A stretch of 64,000 nt of DNA, taken from assembly GCF_015074785.1 (NCBI RefSeq), contig NZ_CP042464.1, positions 620,001 through 684,000 of the forward strand, read 5' to 3'. This stretch comes from Segatella copri. Its GTDB lineage: Bacteria; Bacteroidota; Bacteroidia; Bacteroidales; Bacteroidaceae. Of this stretch, positions 6,943 through 16,012 are shown in pieces (the first letter of the stretch is position 1; every line of letters begins with the position of its first letter). Below the pieces are notes generated by a model that saw nothing but the letters and a program-made list of their open reading frames with translations, searched no databases and was not told the origin of the DNA. The position numbers were made by a program, and so were the translations under genes.

Positions 6943-8250
6943 TTATTTTGCATAGAACGTAAACTTGTTCTTGTAATCTCTGTTCACGCAGACGGTTGCC
7001 TTGCGCTGGGAGAGATTGTATACCACCGACCACTGGGTATGGCTCGTTGGATTGCCTGGAGTTTCTGCCTGACTCACACCATTGAGCAGATTCATGGCTC
7101 CTTCCTCTGACAACTGGTTACTGTTCTGCTTGATGACGAATTCCATCATGTCGTAGCGGGTCTTGCCGTGGTTCGAGAGTTTCGGACCTTTATCTGAACA
7201 TGCCATGGTTTCAGATACATAGAAGTTGCTGGCATAGCGCTTTTCTATCACCTCGCGGGTGTTTGGCAATACGTCAGGATATTTGAAATGAGTCTTTCCG
7301 TCTTCACCCGTATATTCATCGTCGATGTAAATCTTGCTTTGGTGATCCTTGTCATATACGAATTCTACGATGGCATAACGGCCCGTGGCATCTGCCATGT
7401 AGAAATGATAGTTGCCGTCATTATCCGGTATCCAGAGGTCATATCCGTCCAGAATCTTGAGAGCTTCATCTACCGTTCTTGCATGATCCAGCATCATGCG
7501 TAAGGCCAGGGTTGTAGTCAGTTTCTTGCCCGTGCTTGCCTGCTGGGTTGGCTTGCCGTCGAGATGGAGTACGGATACGGCAAAGCCTGCCTCGTTCATG
7601 CCGTCCATCAGAAGATATGGGAATGCCATGATATAGGAAAGGTCTTGCGTCTTATGTTTCTCAAACTGTTCCTTGTTATATAGAATGTAATGCCAGAGAT
7701 CCTGCCGGTAACCTATCCAGTAGGCATCCACCATGCTGATGGATTTCAGTCCACCTTCTGGAGCCGTGCGAACCAGGGCTGCTGCAATCGGTTCATTATC
7801 GTGAGAGTAGTCAAAGTTGCGCCCCATCAGATAATCACCAGTATCTGGTGTCGTAACAGCAAAGGCACTGCAGCCGGCATCCAGCTTGACTTTTGCCTTG
7901 AGCCAGGATGGTGTTTTGTCGCAGAGGGTTTTCAATACGGCACCAATCAGTTGGGTGTTGTCGGTAAGATTATAGCCTGATATGGTAGAGAGTTTGTAAT
8001 CCTCCGTATAGTCAAGATAGAAGAATCTTCCGTCTTTCAAGTCCTGGATGGACCGGACCATCTCCAGTTTCTTGGCATCGGTCAGCAGACTGGCTGGTAC
8101 GTCCTGATAGTGTGCCTGATTGTTTACTTCTCCATGGTCATCATCGCTGCACGAAGATAGCAGAAACATACAGAATGTGATGCTGAAACTTAAGCATAAA
8201 AACAGAAACCATTGTATGTGCTTACTGTTGAAAGTGATATTCTTTTTCAT
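6943..8250 (-). CDS. Lipoprotein Ntn-hydrolase, choloylglycine hydrolase/C45-like
   Basis: 435 aa. Signal peptide and lipobox FLLSSC (Cys34). After a roughly 90-residue propeptide-like stretch comes GCSAFAV with Cys127, then GRNFDY giving Arg144 and Asp147, DGMNEAGFAVSV and HTQWSVVYNL. Cys, Arg, Asp and the GMNE and QWSVVYD-type motifs occur in this order in bile salt hydrolases, penicillin V acylases and related linear-amide hydrolases. Cys127 would become the N-terminal nucleophile after autoprocessing, while the lipid anchor sits on the propeptide, an unusual arrangement. The substrate (bile salt, N-acyl amide, peptide) cannot be told. First gene of an operon with the downstream pore-former-like lipoprotein. 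Confidence 0.75.
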   Translation of the reverse strand: MKKNITFNSKHIQWFLFLCLSFSITFCMFLLSSCSDDDHGEVNNQAHYQDVPASLLTDAKKLEMVRSIQDLKDGRFFYLDYTEDYKLSTISGYNLTDNTQLIGAVLKTLCDKTPSWLKAKVKLDAGCSAFAVTTPDTGDYLMGRNFDYSHDNEPIAAALVRTAPEGGLKSISMVDAYWIGYRQDLWHYILYNKEQFEKHKTQDLSYIMAFPYLLMDGMNEAGFAVSVLHLDGKPTQQASTGKKLTTTLALRMMLDHARTVDEALKILDGYDLWIPDNDGNYHFYMADATGRYAIVEFVYDKDHQSKIYIDDEYTGEDGKTHFKYPDVLPNTREVIEKRYASNFYVSETMACSDKGPKLSNHGKTRYDMMEFVIKQNSNQLSEEGAMNLLNGVSQAETPGNPTSHTQWSVVYNLSQRKATVCVNRDYKNKFTFYAK

Positions 8251-8297
8251 ACGTAATTAGTATTAAATGATTGATAAATGATTTGAATTTTCAAATG

Positions 8298-8305
8298 CAA
8301 AAGTA
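8298..8305 (-). promoter_or_regulatory. -7 element of the hydrolase/pore-former operon
   Basis: TACTTTTG on the minus strand, about 48 bp upstream of the ATG at 8250. No clear -33 TTG at 20 bp. Confidence 0.5.
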
Positions 8306-8411
8306 ATGGAAAACCACTCTCGGTAGGGAGAAAAGTACACTGAAAAATGCTGATTTTTCTGGAATTATAAAAAAATATCCCTCAAAATACATCAAAACCA
8401 ATCTTTTTTAT

Positions 8412-8419
8412 TATTTTTG
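8412..8419 (+). promoter_or_regulatory. -7 element upstream of the LuxR-type regulator
   Basis: TATTTTTG at 8412-8419. It places the 22-bp repeats at 8434-8499 in the transcribed leader and favours the ATG at 8517 over that at 8454. Confidence 0.5.
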
Positions 8420-8433
8420 CAAGAAGAAAAAGC

Positions 8434-8499
8434 GATTCGTCTGTCTGTGCAAAATGATTCGTCAGTCAGGGCAAACCTGCCTCATCTGTCAATACGAAA
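8434..8499 (+). repeat. Three imperfect 22-bp direct repeats in the regulator leader
   Basis: Units start at 8434 and 8456 and, one base shifted, at about 8479. Units 1 and 2 share 17 of 22 bases (gattcgtc.gtc.g.gcaaa) and unit 3 shares about 15 with unit 1. The spacing of two helical turns suits an operator array, but could be chance drift of a duplication. Confidence 0.5.
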
Positions 8500-8516
8500 T
8501 AATTTATCTATCCATT

Positions 8517-9536
8517 ATGAATATGAAAGAAAAGAACGCAAAGAAATCTAAGATACATCAGTTAGGGTTCTCTTTCCTGAAGAGAGAATCTAATTACTTG
8601 GACCGCCAACGTCAAGCTATCCTTGTGTGTTTCTCCGTGATGCTCTCTTTGGGCATCCTGTCAAATATCCTGGGCTTGTCTGGAGCCTTTGATTCGTTTT
8701 TTACCGTGTCTAACATCGTTTTTCTGATTGTCGTGTTATCCTCCTTCATGGCTTATCTCTTCGGGAAAATCCCAATGGTGAGGGCTATCGTTTGTATCGC
8801 TATCGCCACCCAGTGCTTTATCGGAGCTGATATCCTCTATAGTGCCTTTATGCCTACGCTGAAAGATAACAGAATGGTGATTCTCATCAATATGCTTATC
8901 CTTTCAGGCAACATGTTTTTCTCGCTGGCGGCTTATCAGGCGCGTCTCACACGCTGGCTGGTGGGAATAGCTTTTGGGGTTTATATATTGAGTGTGATTG
9001 TAACGGGGGATGAATCGCTCATGGATTATTTCTTCATGATGATGCTCATATTGCTTTTTATCAGCGTGCTGAGTCTGGCTGTTGCCAGAAACGGTGAGTA
9101 TCTTGTCAATGCGAACAGAACGTTGCAGCGTGATGAGGAAGAACTGCTCCAGGTGCTGAAGATAAACAAAAAGCAGATTAAGGCATACGTGGCTCTGGCG
9201 AAGGAAAGGCATGATGTTAAACTTACCGCGCATTTGCTGGATCTTCTGGGTGAGGCTTCGCAGAAGAATGTAATAGACAATGTGATGCAATATCTCCAGA
9301 CCCGCGAATTGAGCAAACAGAACATAGAACGCGTCTTTCCCGAGTTGAGTGCCTCTGAACAGGAAATCTGTTACCTTATCCTGCAGAACAGAAAGCTGAG
9401 TGAGATTTGCACGCTGCTCAACAAGTCGGAATCGAACATCACTACCCAGCGGGCCAACATCAGAAAGAAGTTGGGAATGGGCTCTGCTGATAACCTGAAG
9501 AAGGTTCTGGAGAAGCGCATAGCTGAAAGCCAGTAG
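8517..9536 (+). CDS. Membrane-bound LuxR-type transcriptional regulator
   Basis: 339 aa. After a basic N-terminus come about six hydrophobic helices in residues 35-190 (for example AILVCFSVMLSLGILSNIL). A predicted coiled/linker segment around 200-270 follows, then a C-terminal GerE-type HTH with LSASEQEICYLILQNRKLSEICTLL and TTQRANIRKKLGM. This layout is common in Bacteroidota for regulators that sense at the membrane and act on adjacent genes. The ATG at 8517 is chosen because the ATG at 8454 lies inside the repeat leader. It precedes the efflux operon at 9690 in the same direction, a plausible target. Confidence 0.8.
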   Translation: MNMKEKNAKKSKIHQLGFSFLKRESNYLDRQRQAILVCFSVMLSLGILSNILGLSGAFDSFFTVSNIVFLIVVLSSFMAYLFGKIPMVRAIVCIAIATQCFIGADILYSAFMPTLKDNRMVILINMLILSGNMFFSLAAYQARLTRWLVGIAFGVYILSVIVTGDESLMDYFFMMMLILLFISVLSLAVARNGEYLVNANRTLQRDEEELLQVLKINKKQIKAYVALAKERHDVKLTAHLLDLLGEASQKNVIDNVMQYLQTRELSKQNIERVFPELSASEQEICYLILQNRKLSEICTLLNKSESNITTQRANIRKKLGMGSADNLKKVLEKRIAESQ

Positions 9537-9632
9537 GCCGATGAGGCTGATACTGAACCATATCCTGTTATTTTCGGAAATTTTGAACATATTGTGATAA
9601 GATGTGAATAGTCATTTATCACCGAAAAGCCG

Positions 9633-9640
9633 TACCTTTG
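9633..9640 (+). promoter_or_regulatory. -7 element of the tolC-hlyD-MFS operon
   Basis: TACCTTTG, 49 bp before the ATG at 9690. The -33 region lacks a TTG at the usual spacing, consistent with a promoter needing an activator. Confidence 0.6.
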
Positions 9641-9689
9641 CACCCAGATAATAAATGAAACGTAAATCAATAGAAATCATTAAGAAGAA

Positions 9690-11018
9690 ATGAAGAAAAT
9701 AATCATCTTATGTTTCGCGCTCGGAGCTTTCCATACACTTGACGCACAGGAGACGCTTACGCTCAGCCAGTGCCTGCAGATGGCAGTGGATAATAACCTG
9801 TCGCTCCAGAGCAGCCGAAACGAAATAGCTAAGGGAAAGTACGCTATCAGCGAAAATCAGGCTAAACTCTATCCGCAGATCAATGCGGTGGCACAGCTCA
9901 ACGACAACTTTACGCCGCCTGTTTCGGTTACCGACGGCTCGGCTTACGGCAAGCCTTATAATGTAACCAAGACGTTGCAGTATAATGCATCGGCGGGTGT
10001 ACAATTGCAGATGCCGCTGTATAACCAGATGATTCTTACCGCCATCGACATCACCAAGATTGCCGATAAGCTCAATCAGCTCTCTTATGAGAAGGCGCGT
10101 GAAGACCTCATCGTGCAGACTGCCAAGATGTATTACATGGCGCAGAACACATCTGAGCAGATTCGTCTGACGGATGACAACATCAAGCGACTGGTAGAAC
10201 TCAGAAACATCACCCAGGCTTTCTATGATAACCAGATGAGTCTGGAGGTCGATCTGAAGCGAGTGAATCTCAATATCGAGAACCTCACCGTGCAGCGCGA
10301 TAACGCCATCGCCATGCTCGAACAGCAGTATACCATGCTCAAGTATGTGATAGATTATCCTGCCGAGAAGGAGATGAAGGTGACAGCCGTAGATCCGGGA
10401 AAGATTGAGATGGTGAAGGCTGACGGACTGGATACGGGACTCTACGAACTCCAGTTGCTGGAACAGAAGAAACAACTCACGAAGAAGCAGACCAAACTAG
10501 CCAAGGACGGTTATCTGCCATCGCTCTCGCTGACCGGAACCCTGATGTATTCTGCCTTTACCGATAGGATAGATCACTGGATTCATTCGGGCGAGTCGAA
10601 CCACTGGTATGGTTCCAATGGTCTGGGCATTCAACTGAGAGTGCCTGTATTCGATGGTTTTGAAAAGCGTTCTAAAATCAGAAAGGCGAAGATAGAGGAG
10701 GAGAATGCACGCATAGGTTACGAGGACGCCCTGAAGGGACTGCAAGCAAACTATATGAATGCGGTGAGCGAGGTGAACAACAGTCAGCGCAACTACAAGA
10801 AGCAGTTTGATAATTATACCATGGCTCAGGATGTTTACAACGTAACAGCCGACCAGTATAAGGAGGGTGTGGCTTCGATGACAGCGGTGCTGCAGGACGA
10901 GATGCGCATGAGTGAGGCGATGAACAATTATCTCACAGCCTACTATCGCTACAAGGTTGCCAATCTCTCGCTGCTCAAGTTGACTGGACAGCTCAACCAG
11001 ATTTCGGTTGCTAAATAA
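9690..11018 (+). CDS. TolC-family outer membrane efflux protein
   Basis: 442 aa with a signal peptide (cleavage after LDAQ). Two related halves of long helices: LTLSQCLQMAVDNNLSLQSSRNEI at the start, and a second repeat around residues 330-430 with YKEGVASMTAVLQDEMRM. It forms the outer-membrane channel-tunnel for the periplasmic adaptor and transporter encoded next. Length is normal for the family. The three genes share direction with short gaps (98 and 28 bp). Confidence 0.9.
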   Translation: MKKIIILCFALGAFHTLDAQETLTLSQCLQMAVDNNLSLQSSRNEIAKGKYAISENQAKLYPQINAVAQLNDNFTPPVSVTDGSAYGKPYNVTKTLQYNASAGVQLQMPLYNQMILTAIDITKIADKLNQLSYEKAREDLIVQTAKMYYMAQNTSEQIRLTDDNIKRLVELRNITQAFYDNQMSLEVDLKRVNLNIENLTVQRDNAIAMLEQQYTMLKYVIDYPAEKEMKVTAVDPGKIEMVKADGLDTGLYELQLLEQKKQLTKKQTKLAKDGYLPSLSLTGTLMYSAFTDRIDHWIHSGESNHWYGSNGLGIQLRVPVFDGFEKRSKIRKAKIEEENARIGYEDALKGLQANYMNAVSEVNNSQRNYKKQFDNYTMAQDVYNVTADQYKEGVASMTAVLQDEMRMSEAMNNYLTAYYRYKVANLSLLKLTGQLNQISVAK

Positions 11019-11116
11019 CAGAGAAGAATAAATCATTAAAAAATAAAATATAAACAGGAAAACGGGATGTAAAAAAGTTTACTTCATATTCCCTGATTCC
11101 AAATTACAATATAACT

Positions 11117-12229
11117 ATGGAACAGAACGAAAATAAAAATGTAGAAACATCAGAGGCTACACAGGTATCTCACGAAGAAACCAGGAAGAAACTCAAGAAA
11201 CAGCGCGTAAGACAGATTGTTGCCAGTCTGATAGGTGTTGCTATCCTGGCTTTCGGACTCTGGAAAATCGTATGCCTCTTCCTCGATTATAACTCTAACG
11301 AAACGAGCAATGATGCTCAGATAGAGCAATATATCTCACCGGTTAATCTCCGTGCATCCGGCTATATCGCCAAGGTATGCTTCAGAGAACATCAGGAAGT
11401 ACACAAGGGAGATACCCTCCTTGTGCTCGACGACCGGGAGTATCGTATCCGTCTGATGGAGGCTGAAGCAGCCCTCAAGGATGCCAAGGCTGGAGCCAAT
11501 GTCATCAACGCTACAGAGCAGACCACCGAGACATCAGCTTCTATCTATCAGGCATCTATCGATGAAATAAATGTACGACTTGCCAAACTTGCCAAGGACT
11601 GCGAACGCTATCGCAACCTGGTAGAAAAGAAGGCAGCTACTCCTATCCAGCTCGAACAGCTGGAGGTGGAATATGCTGCTACCAAGAAGAAACTCGAAGG
11701 GGTAAAGAAGCAGCAGGCTGCTGCCTATAAGGGAGTAAACGAGGTAACTACCCGCAAGCAGAATGTGGCTGCCTCCATCGAGCGTGCCGAGGCTGCCGTA
11801 GAGATGGCAAAGCTGAATCTCTCTTACTGTGTGGTAGTGGCTCCTTGTGATGGTAAACTGGGTCGCCGCTCTATCGAGGAGGGACAGATGGTGAATGCAG
11901 GAACCACCATTACCTACATCATTCCAACCAACAACAAATGGGTGATTGCCAACTATAAGGAAACCCAGATAGAGAATCTCTATGTAGGACAGAAGGTGCG
12001 TATGACCGTAGATGCCATCAGTAACAAGGAGTTTGAGGGTACGGTGACCGCCATTTCTGGTGCTACCGGTTCGAAATATTCGCTGGTACCAACAGACAAT
12101 TCGGCTGGAAACTTTGTCAAGATTCAGCAGCGTGTGCCTGTAAGAATCGATTTCAACAACCTCAGCAAAGAGGATAATGAGCATCTTGCTGCCGGCATGA
12201 TGGTGGTTGTCAAGGCTGAGAGAAAGTAA
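11117..12229 (+). CDS. HlyD/EmrA-family periplasmic adaptor
   Basis: 370 aa. Cytoplasmic N-terminus rich in charged residues, one membrane helix at about 31-53 (IVASLIGVAILAFGLWKIVCL). A split biotinyl-lipoyl domain follows (ASGYIAKVCFREHQEVHKGDTLLVLDDREY and later VVAPCDGKLGRRSIEEGQMV) around a long helical hairpin, then a beta-barrel domain. It bridges the inner-membrane MFS pump and the TolC-type channel. Typical EmrA length. Confidence 0.9.
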   Translation: MEQNENKNVETSEATQVSHEETRKKLKKQRVRQIVASLIGVAILAFGLWKIVCLFLDYNSNETSNDAQIEQYISPVNLRASGYIAKVCFREHQEVHKGDTLLVLDDREYRIRLMEAEAALKDAKAGANVINATEQTTETSASIYQASIDEINVRLAKLAKDCERYRNLVEKKAATPIQLEQLEVEYAATKKKLEGVKKQQAAAYKGVNEVTTRKQNVAASIERAEAAVEMAKLNLSYCVVVAPCDGKLGRRSIEEGQMVNAGTTITYIIPTNNKWVIANYKETQIENLYVGQKVRMTVDAISNKEFEGTVTAISGATGSKYSLVPTDNSAGNFVKIQQRVPVRIDFNNLSKEDNEHLAAGMMVVVKAERK

Positions 12230-12257
12230 AAACAGCTAGATGGAAAAGAAGTAATAT

Positions 12258-13952
12258 ATGGAAGAAGAATATAAGAATTATCCGTTTTATGATTGGGTAC
12301 CCAAACCGCTCGGCATCATCTTCATGATCATCCTCTTCGTGCCGATGATTACGATGAGTGGTGTCTATTCTGCCAACAGCGGCGAGATGATGAGCGGGCT
12401 CGGCATCCAGTCGGAATACATCGCCTTTGCGGGCTTCTGCACCTCAATAGGAATGGCGGCTTTCTCGCCGTTCTTCTATGATCTGGTGTGCATCCGTAGA
12501 GAGAAGATGATGTGTATCGTGGGCTTCTCCATTCTCTTTATCCTCAGTTTCGTGTGTGCCCAGACCGACTCGCTGTTCATACTCGGACTGTGCAGTCTGC
12601 TGATGGGTTTTGTCCGTCAGACGCTGCTGATGGCGCATCTCTTCGTGCTCATCAGATATGGTTTCGGAATAGAGGCTACGAGGAATATCACGCCGGGATG
12701 TGAGCCTACTACCGAGGAAGCATGGGATGCGGTAGATTCGGAGAAGATGGTTTCGCAGCCGGTCATCTATCTCTTCTTCATGATTATCGGACAGTTGGGA
12801 ACCTGGCTAACGGCATGGCTTGCCTATGCCTATGAGTGGCAGTATGTTTATCATTTCATGATGGCATTCATGCTGGCAGGCATCATCATCGTGTTCTTCA
12901 CCATGCCTTATCATGAGTATCCGATGCCTAAGTTCCCGATAACGATGTCGAAGTTTGGCAATGTTACGGTGTTCAGTATCATGCTCTGTTCGTTTGCTTA
13001 TGTCATGGTTTTCGGCAAGACGCTCGACTGGTTTGATGATCCTACCATCCGTTTCTCTTCGGTGGTCTGTCTTATCTTTACCGCTCTGTTCATCTATCTG
13101 GAGAAGACGAGGCGTTCACCTTATTTCATCATGGAGGTGTTCCAGCTCAGGGTCATCAACTACGGTATCCTGCTCTTCTTCCTGCTGATGGTCTGCAATT
13201 CGAGTGCCATGTTTGTCAATGTGTTCACCAATGTGAGCATGAAGATAGACAACTGGCAGAACGCCACCTTGGGCAACTGGGTGATGGTGGGCTATACCGT
13301 GGGACTGATATTTGCCGTCATCGCCAGAGCCAAGAATGTTCACCTGAAGTGGATGTACTGTCTGGGCTTCCTCTTTATCGGAGCCTATGCGCTGTACATG
13401 TATTTCGAAGTACAGAACGACGGCATGTATGAGCGTATGAAATGGCCTATCATCATCCGTTCTACGGGAATGATGCTGCTCTATTCGCTCATCTCCACGA
13501 TAGCCAACCAGCGCATGCCTTACCGCTTCATGTCAACCTGGGTTTGCATCATGCTTACCGTTCGTATGGTCATTGCCCCTTGCATCGGCTCGGCGCTCTA
13601 TACCAATGTGCTGCAGCACAGACAGCAGTATTATGTAACCCGCTTTGCCCAGGATTACGATCGCACGAGCATCGAGACGGCGAAGACTTACGACCAGACG
13701 GTGAGAGGCATGCAATATCAGGGCAAGAGTGTAACCGAGGCGCAGAATATGGCTGCCATGAGTACGAAGGGAAAGGTACAGGTACAGGCCACGCTGGTGA
13801 GTATTAAGGAGATGGCAGGCTGGACCTTCTACGGCTGTCTGCTATGTGCCGGACTGATGCTCGTTCTCCCTTGGCGCAAGCGCAATATCGGGGAACTGAC
13901 GCGTGAGTATCTGCTGAAGAATGTAGATGTGAAATCCCTGGGAAGAAGGTAG
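12258..13952 (+). CDS. MFS transporter of the EmrB/DHA2 type
   Basis: 564 aa, very hydrophobic, about 14 membrane helices, the number expected for DHA2 drug:H+ antiporters. The protein has weak conservation of the classical MFS motifs and an extended soluble segment near residues 455-520 (QQYYVTRFAQDYDRTSIE...) before the last helix, as in several Bacteroidota EmrB relatives. With the TolC and HlyD proteins it would form a tripartite efflux system for drugs, bile acids or fatty acids; the substrate is not evident. Confidence 0.85.
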   Translation: MEEEYKNYPFYDWVPKPLGIIFMIILFVPMITMSGVYSANSGEMMSGLGIQSEYIAFAGFCTSIGMAAFSPFFYDLVCIRREKMMCIVGFSILFILSFVCAQTDSLFILGLCSLLMGFVRQTLLMAHLFVLIRYGFGIEATRNITPGCEPTTEEAWDAVDSEKMVSQPVIYLFFMIIGQLGTWLTAWLAYAYEWQYVYHFMMAFMLAGIIIVFFTMPYHEYPMPKFPITMSKFGNVTVFSIMLCSFAYVMVFGKTLDWFDDPTIRFSSVVCLIFTALFIYLEKTRRSPYFIMEVFQLRVINYGILLFFLLMVCNSSAMFVNVFTNVSMKIDNWQNATLGNWVMVGYTVGLIFAVIARAKNVHLKWMYCLGFLFIGAYALYMYFEVQNDGMYERMKWPIIIRSTGMMLLYSLISTIANQRMPYRFMSTWVCIMLTVRMVIAPCIGSALYTNVLQHRQQYYVTRFAQDYDRTSIETAKTYDQTVRGMQYQGKSVTEAQNMAAMSTKGKVQVQATLVSIKEMAGWTFYGCLLCAGLMLVLPWRKRNIGELTREYLLKNVDVKSLGRR

Positions 13953-14055
13953 GGGAGTGCTAAAATATCATAAAAGATACAGGCTGCTCATCTGATGAAT
14001 GGATATTTTTGTTATCTTCGCAGTTAAATCTGAAGATAACAGACCCATATTCATC

Positions 14056-14919
14056 ATGAAAATAACAGATAATATCATCATATATGAGGCTCATGAGTTT
14101 CCTCAGCTGTTGATGCAGCCTTTCTACTCCGACTATGTCGGAATCGTAATCTGTCATCAGGGGATGTTCCGTTTCTGCGTAGACGGAACATCCTTTGTTG
14201 CATCTGAGGGTGAAACCGTTTTCCTCTCCAAAGGAGTGATGTTTCATGTGCAGGAAGCGGGCAAGAACCTTAAATATACCCTTCTTTTTTACCGTGCTGA
14301 ACAGATTCGTCACATGTTGGGCAATACCGTGGTTACCATGCGTCTTTATGCTACGATTTATCCCAAACCCTGTCATGTCAGGACGACGGGTTATGAGGAT
14401 ATGCTCACTTCTTATGCCCTGATGCTGAGGAAGCTGGAGCAGGAAAAAGAGAAGAGTGGTGAACTGGATGCCTATTGTGTGCATGAGCAGAAACTGTTGC
14501 TGATGGCTGTTACGTACCGGTTGTGCAGCATCTTCTCGGCATCGTTCAAGGCTGCCGGCAAGGAGATGGAGAGGAAGATAGCCATCTTTGAGTCGCTGGT
14601 GCTGCTGATAGAGAAGAATTATATGCGTGAGCGCAGTGTGGCTTTCTATGCAGACGAACTTTGTCTTACACCGAAATATCTGTCGGTACTGGTCAAGTCA
14701 GTTTGCGGTCAGACGGTCCAGCAGTTGCTTTTCAAGGCGATGATCCGTCGCAGTATCTATCTGATGAAGAACACCACGAAGACGATACAGCAGATAGCCA
14801 ATGAACTCAGTTTTCCCAATGCTTCAGCCTTCGGAACCTTCTTCAAGAAACATACCGGTCTGTCGCCTAAGCATTATCGTAATTGGGAAGAGGGGAATGA
14901 ACCGCCTTCTTTCAAATAA
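14056..14919 (+). CDS. AraC-family transcriptional regulator
   Basis: 287 aa. N-terminal cupin-like sensing domain (about 1-140) and C-terminal double HTH (about 190-280) with RSVAFYADELCLTPKYLSVLVKS and the recognition-type ending IQQIANELSFPNASAFGTFFKKHTGLSPKHYR. An upstream in-frame ATG at 13999 lies before a degenerate -7 element TATCTTCG (14013-14020), so 14056 is preferred. Its place next to the efflux operon suggests it controls it. Confidence 0.85.
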   Translation: MKITDNIIIYEAHEFPQLLMQPFYSDYVGIVICHQGMFRFCVDGTSFVASEGETVFLSKGVMFHVQEAGKNLKYTLLFYRAEQIRHMLGNTVVTMRLYATIYPKPCHVRTTGYEDMLTSYALMLRKLEQEKEKSGELDAYCVHEQKLLLMAVTYRLCSIFSASFKAAGKEMERKIAIFESLVLLIEKNYMRERSVAFYADELCLTPKYLSVLVKSVCGQTVQQLLFKAMIRRSIYLMKNTTKTIQQIANELSFPNASAFGTFFKKHTGLSPKHYRNWEEGNEPPSFK

Positions 14920-14940
14920 AGATTTCATCCTATACCTATA

Positions 14941-14974
14941 AAATAAAAAAGGGACAGAGGAATTGTGCTGTCCC
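14941..14974 (-). terminator. Terminator of the 14997-15389 gene
   Basis: gggacag (14951-14957) pairs with ctgtccc (14968-14974), and on the minus strand the hairpin is followed by TTTTTTATTT. Confidence 0.65.
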
Positions 14975-14996
14975 CTGTCCCGAAACTGTGATATAA

Positions 14997-15389
14997 CTAA
15001 AACAACTGAGCGAAAGCCTCGGCTGTCTTTCCTGTATAGGTCTTCATCTCTGTAACTGGCTTGTAACCGAAATCCTTGAAGGCAAGAAGCTGTGTGGCAA
15101 CAAACTGGTGGTCGTCAGAGATGCAAGCCTGTAACTTCATATTACCCATACTGATTGCAGAAACAGGGAATTTGCTGATTGCTGTTTCTACATCCTTTGG
15201 GGGTGCGCTGAGGATGTTCTCAAGCTTTCTTCCATCCTCTGCAGAATATTCCTTCTCTTTTATCTTAATCACACTGTTGGTAGGTTGATAGATGAGCTTG
15301 ACAGTCAAACCCATGAAACCTTTCTTTACCTGTACATCCTGGAGTGCCAAAACATCAGCACCCATCTCTAAATGATTAATCTTTGCCAT
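14997..15389 (-). CDS. Conserved hypothetical protein
   Basis: 130 aa, cytoplasmic, no signal peptide. The sequence alternates short strands and helices (MAKINHLEMGADVLALQDVQVKKG, then AISMGNMKLQACISDDHQFVATQLL), consistent with a small alpha/beta fold. I do not recognise the family. It stands alone between the AraC gene (convergent) and the small secreted protein gene, with its own terminator. Confidence 0.65.
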   Translation of the reverse strand: MAKINHLEMGADVLALQDVQVKKGFMGLTVKLIYQPTNSVIKIKEKEYSAEDGRKLENILSAPPKDVETAISKFPVSAISMGNMKLQACISDDHQFVATQLLAFKDFGYKPVTEMKTYTGKTAEAFAQLF

Positions 15390-15542
15390 AATTTTATACT
15401 GTTATTTGCTTATTCTTAATTCTTGAAAAATATATATTGAACTGTTTTTTGTTTTGAATAGGGGTGTAACCAGTCTTATCGCAAATCTTAGGAAAGATGC
15501 GATAAACCTATATGAAATTTTAAAAAGAGAAAAGAATAAGCA

Positions 15543-15965
15543 CTAACAGAGCAGATGTCGCAGGCAAATGACATAATACTTGCTGGCGACCTCAAAGTGG
15601 ATTGGGGCAGTTTCCTGTCGGAAAGGCTCCATGCCACCTTCTATAGCTGATAAAAGGGATGATAAATAACGGATTCTATTTGTAAGCAATCTACTGGCAG
15701 TCTGACTGTTGTGCATGTTGCCACTTGGCAATAAGCGCTGCGGACGGCTGCTACAGATGCGGTAAGCAAGCTGTGAGGCGTTTTCAAGCTGTGCCTCAGG
15801 CTGGCTCTTGTCATACTCAACCTTCGCCAAACCATCTTTCTTATGGCTTGCATCTTCGGTATAAGAATCCTCGGGTGTAAAAGAAATAGAGGCAGCAGAT
15901 ACCTCTCCATAGCCTGAGAAGACCATGGACACCAGAAAAAGGATGTATAGTATCAACTGCCTCAT
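15543..15965 (-). CDS. Small secreted hypothetical protein
   Basis: 140 aa with an N-terminal signal peptide (MRQLILYILFLVSMVFSGYG, probable cut near SAA). The mature part is polar, with two Cys near the middle and end (RICSSRPQRL, CLRHLLC) but no recognisable domain. It starts 48 bp after the end of proS, so it may be cotranscribed through the hairpin at 15980-16004. Function unknown. Confidence 0.55.
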   Translation of the reverse strand: MRQLILYILFLVSMVFSGYGEVSAASISFTPEDSYTEDASHKKDGLAKVEYDKSQPEAQLENASQLAYRICSSRPQRLLPSGNMHNSQTASRLLTNRIRYLSSLLSAIEGGMEPFRQETAPIHFEVASKYYVICLRHLLC

Positions 15966-15979
15966 ATTAAATATATTAT

Positions 15980-16004
15980 GGTGTCAGGATGAACTCCCGA
16001 CACC
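15980..16004 (-). terminator. Possible hairpin after proS
   Basis: ggtgtcagg/cccgacacc (15980-15988 and 15996-16004, one mismatch) lies between proS and the next minus-strand gene. The T tract is poor, so it may be only partial. Confidence 0.35.
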
Positions 16005-16012
16005 GGGGATGA

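Noticed and set aside
15470..15520. Hairpin ttatcgca/tgcgataa as terminator
   Set aside because: No T tract on either strand.
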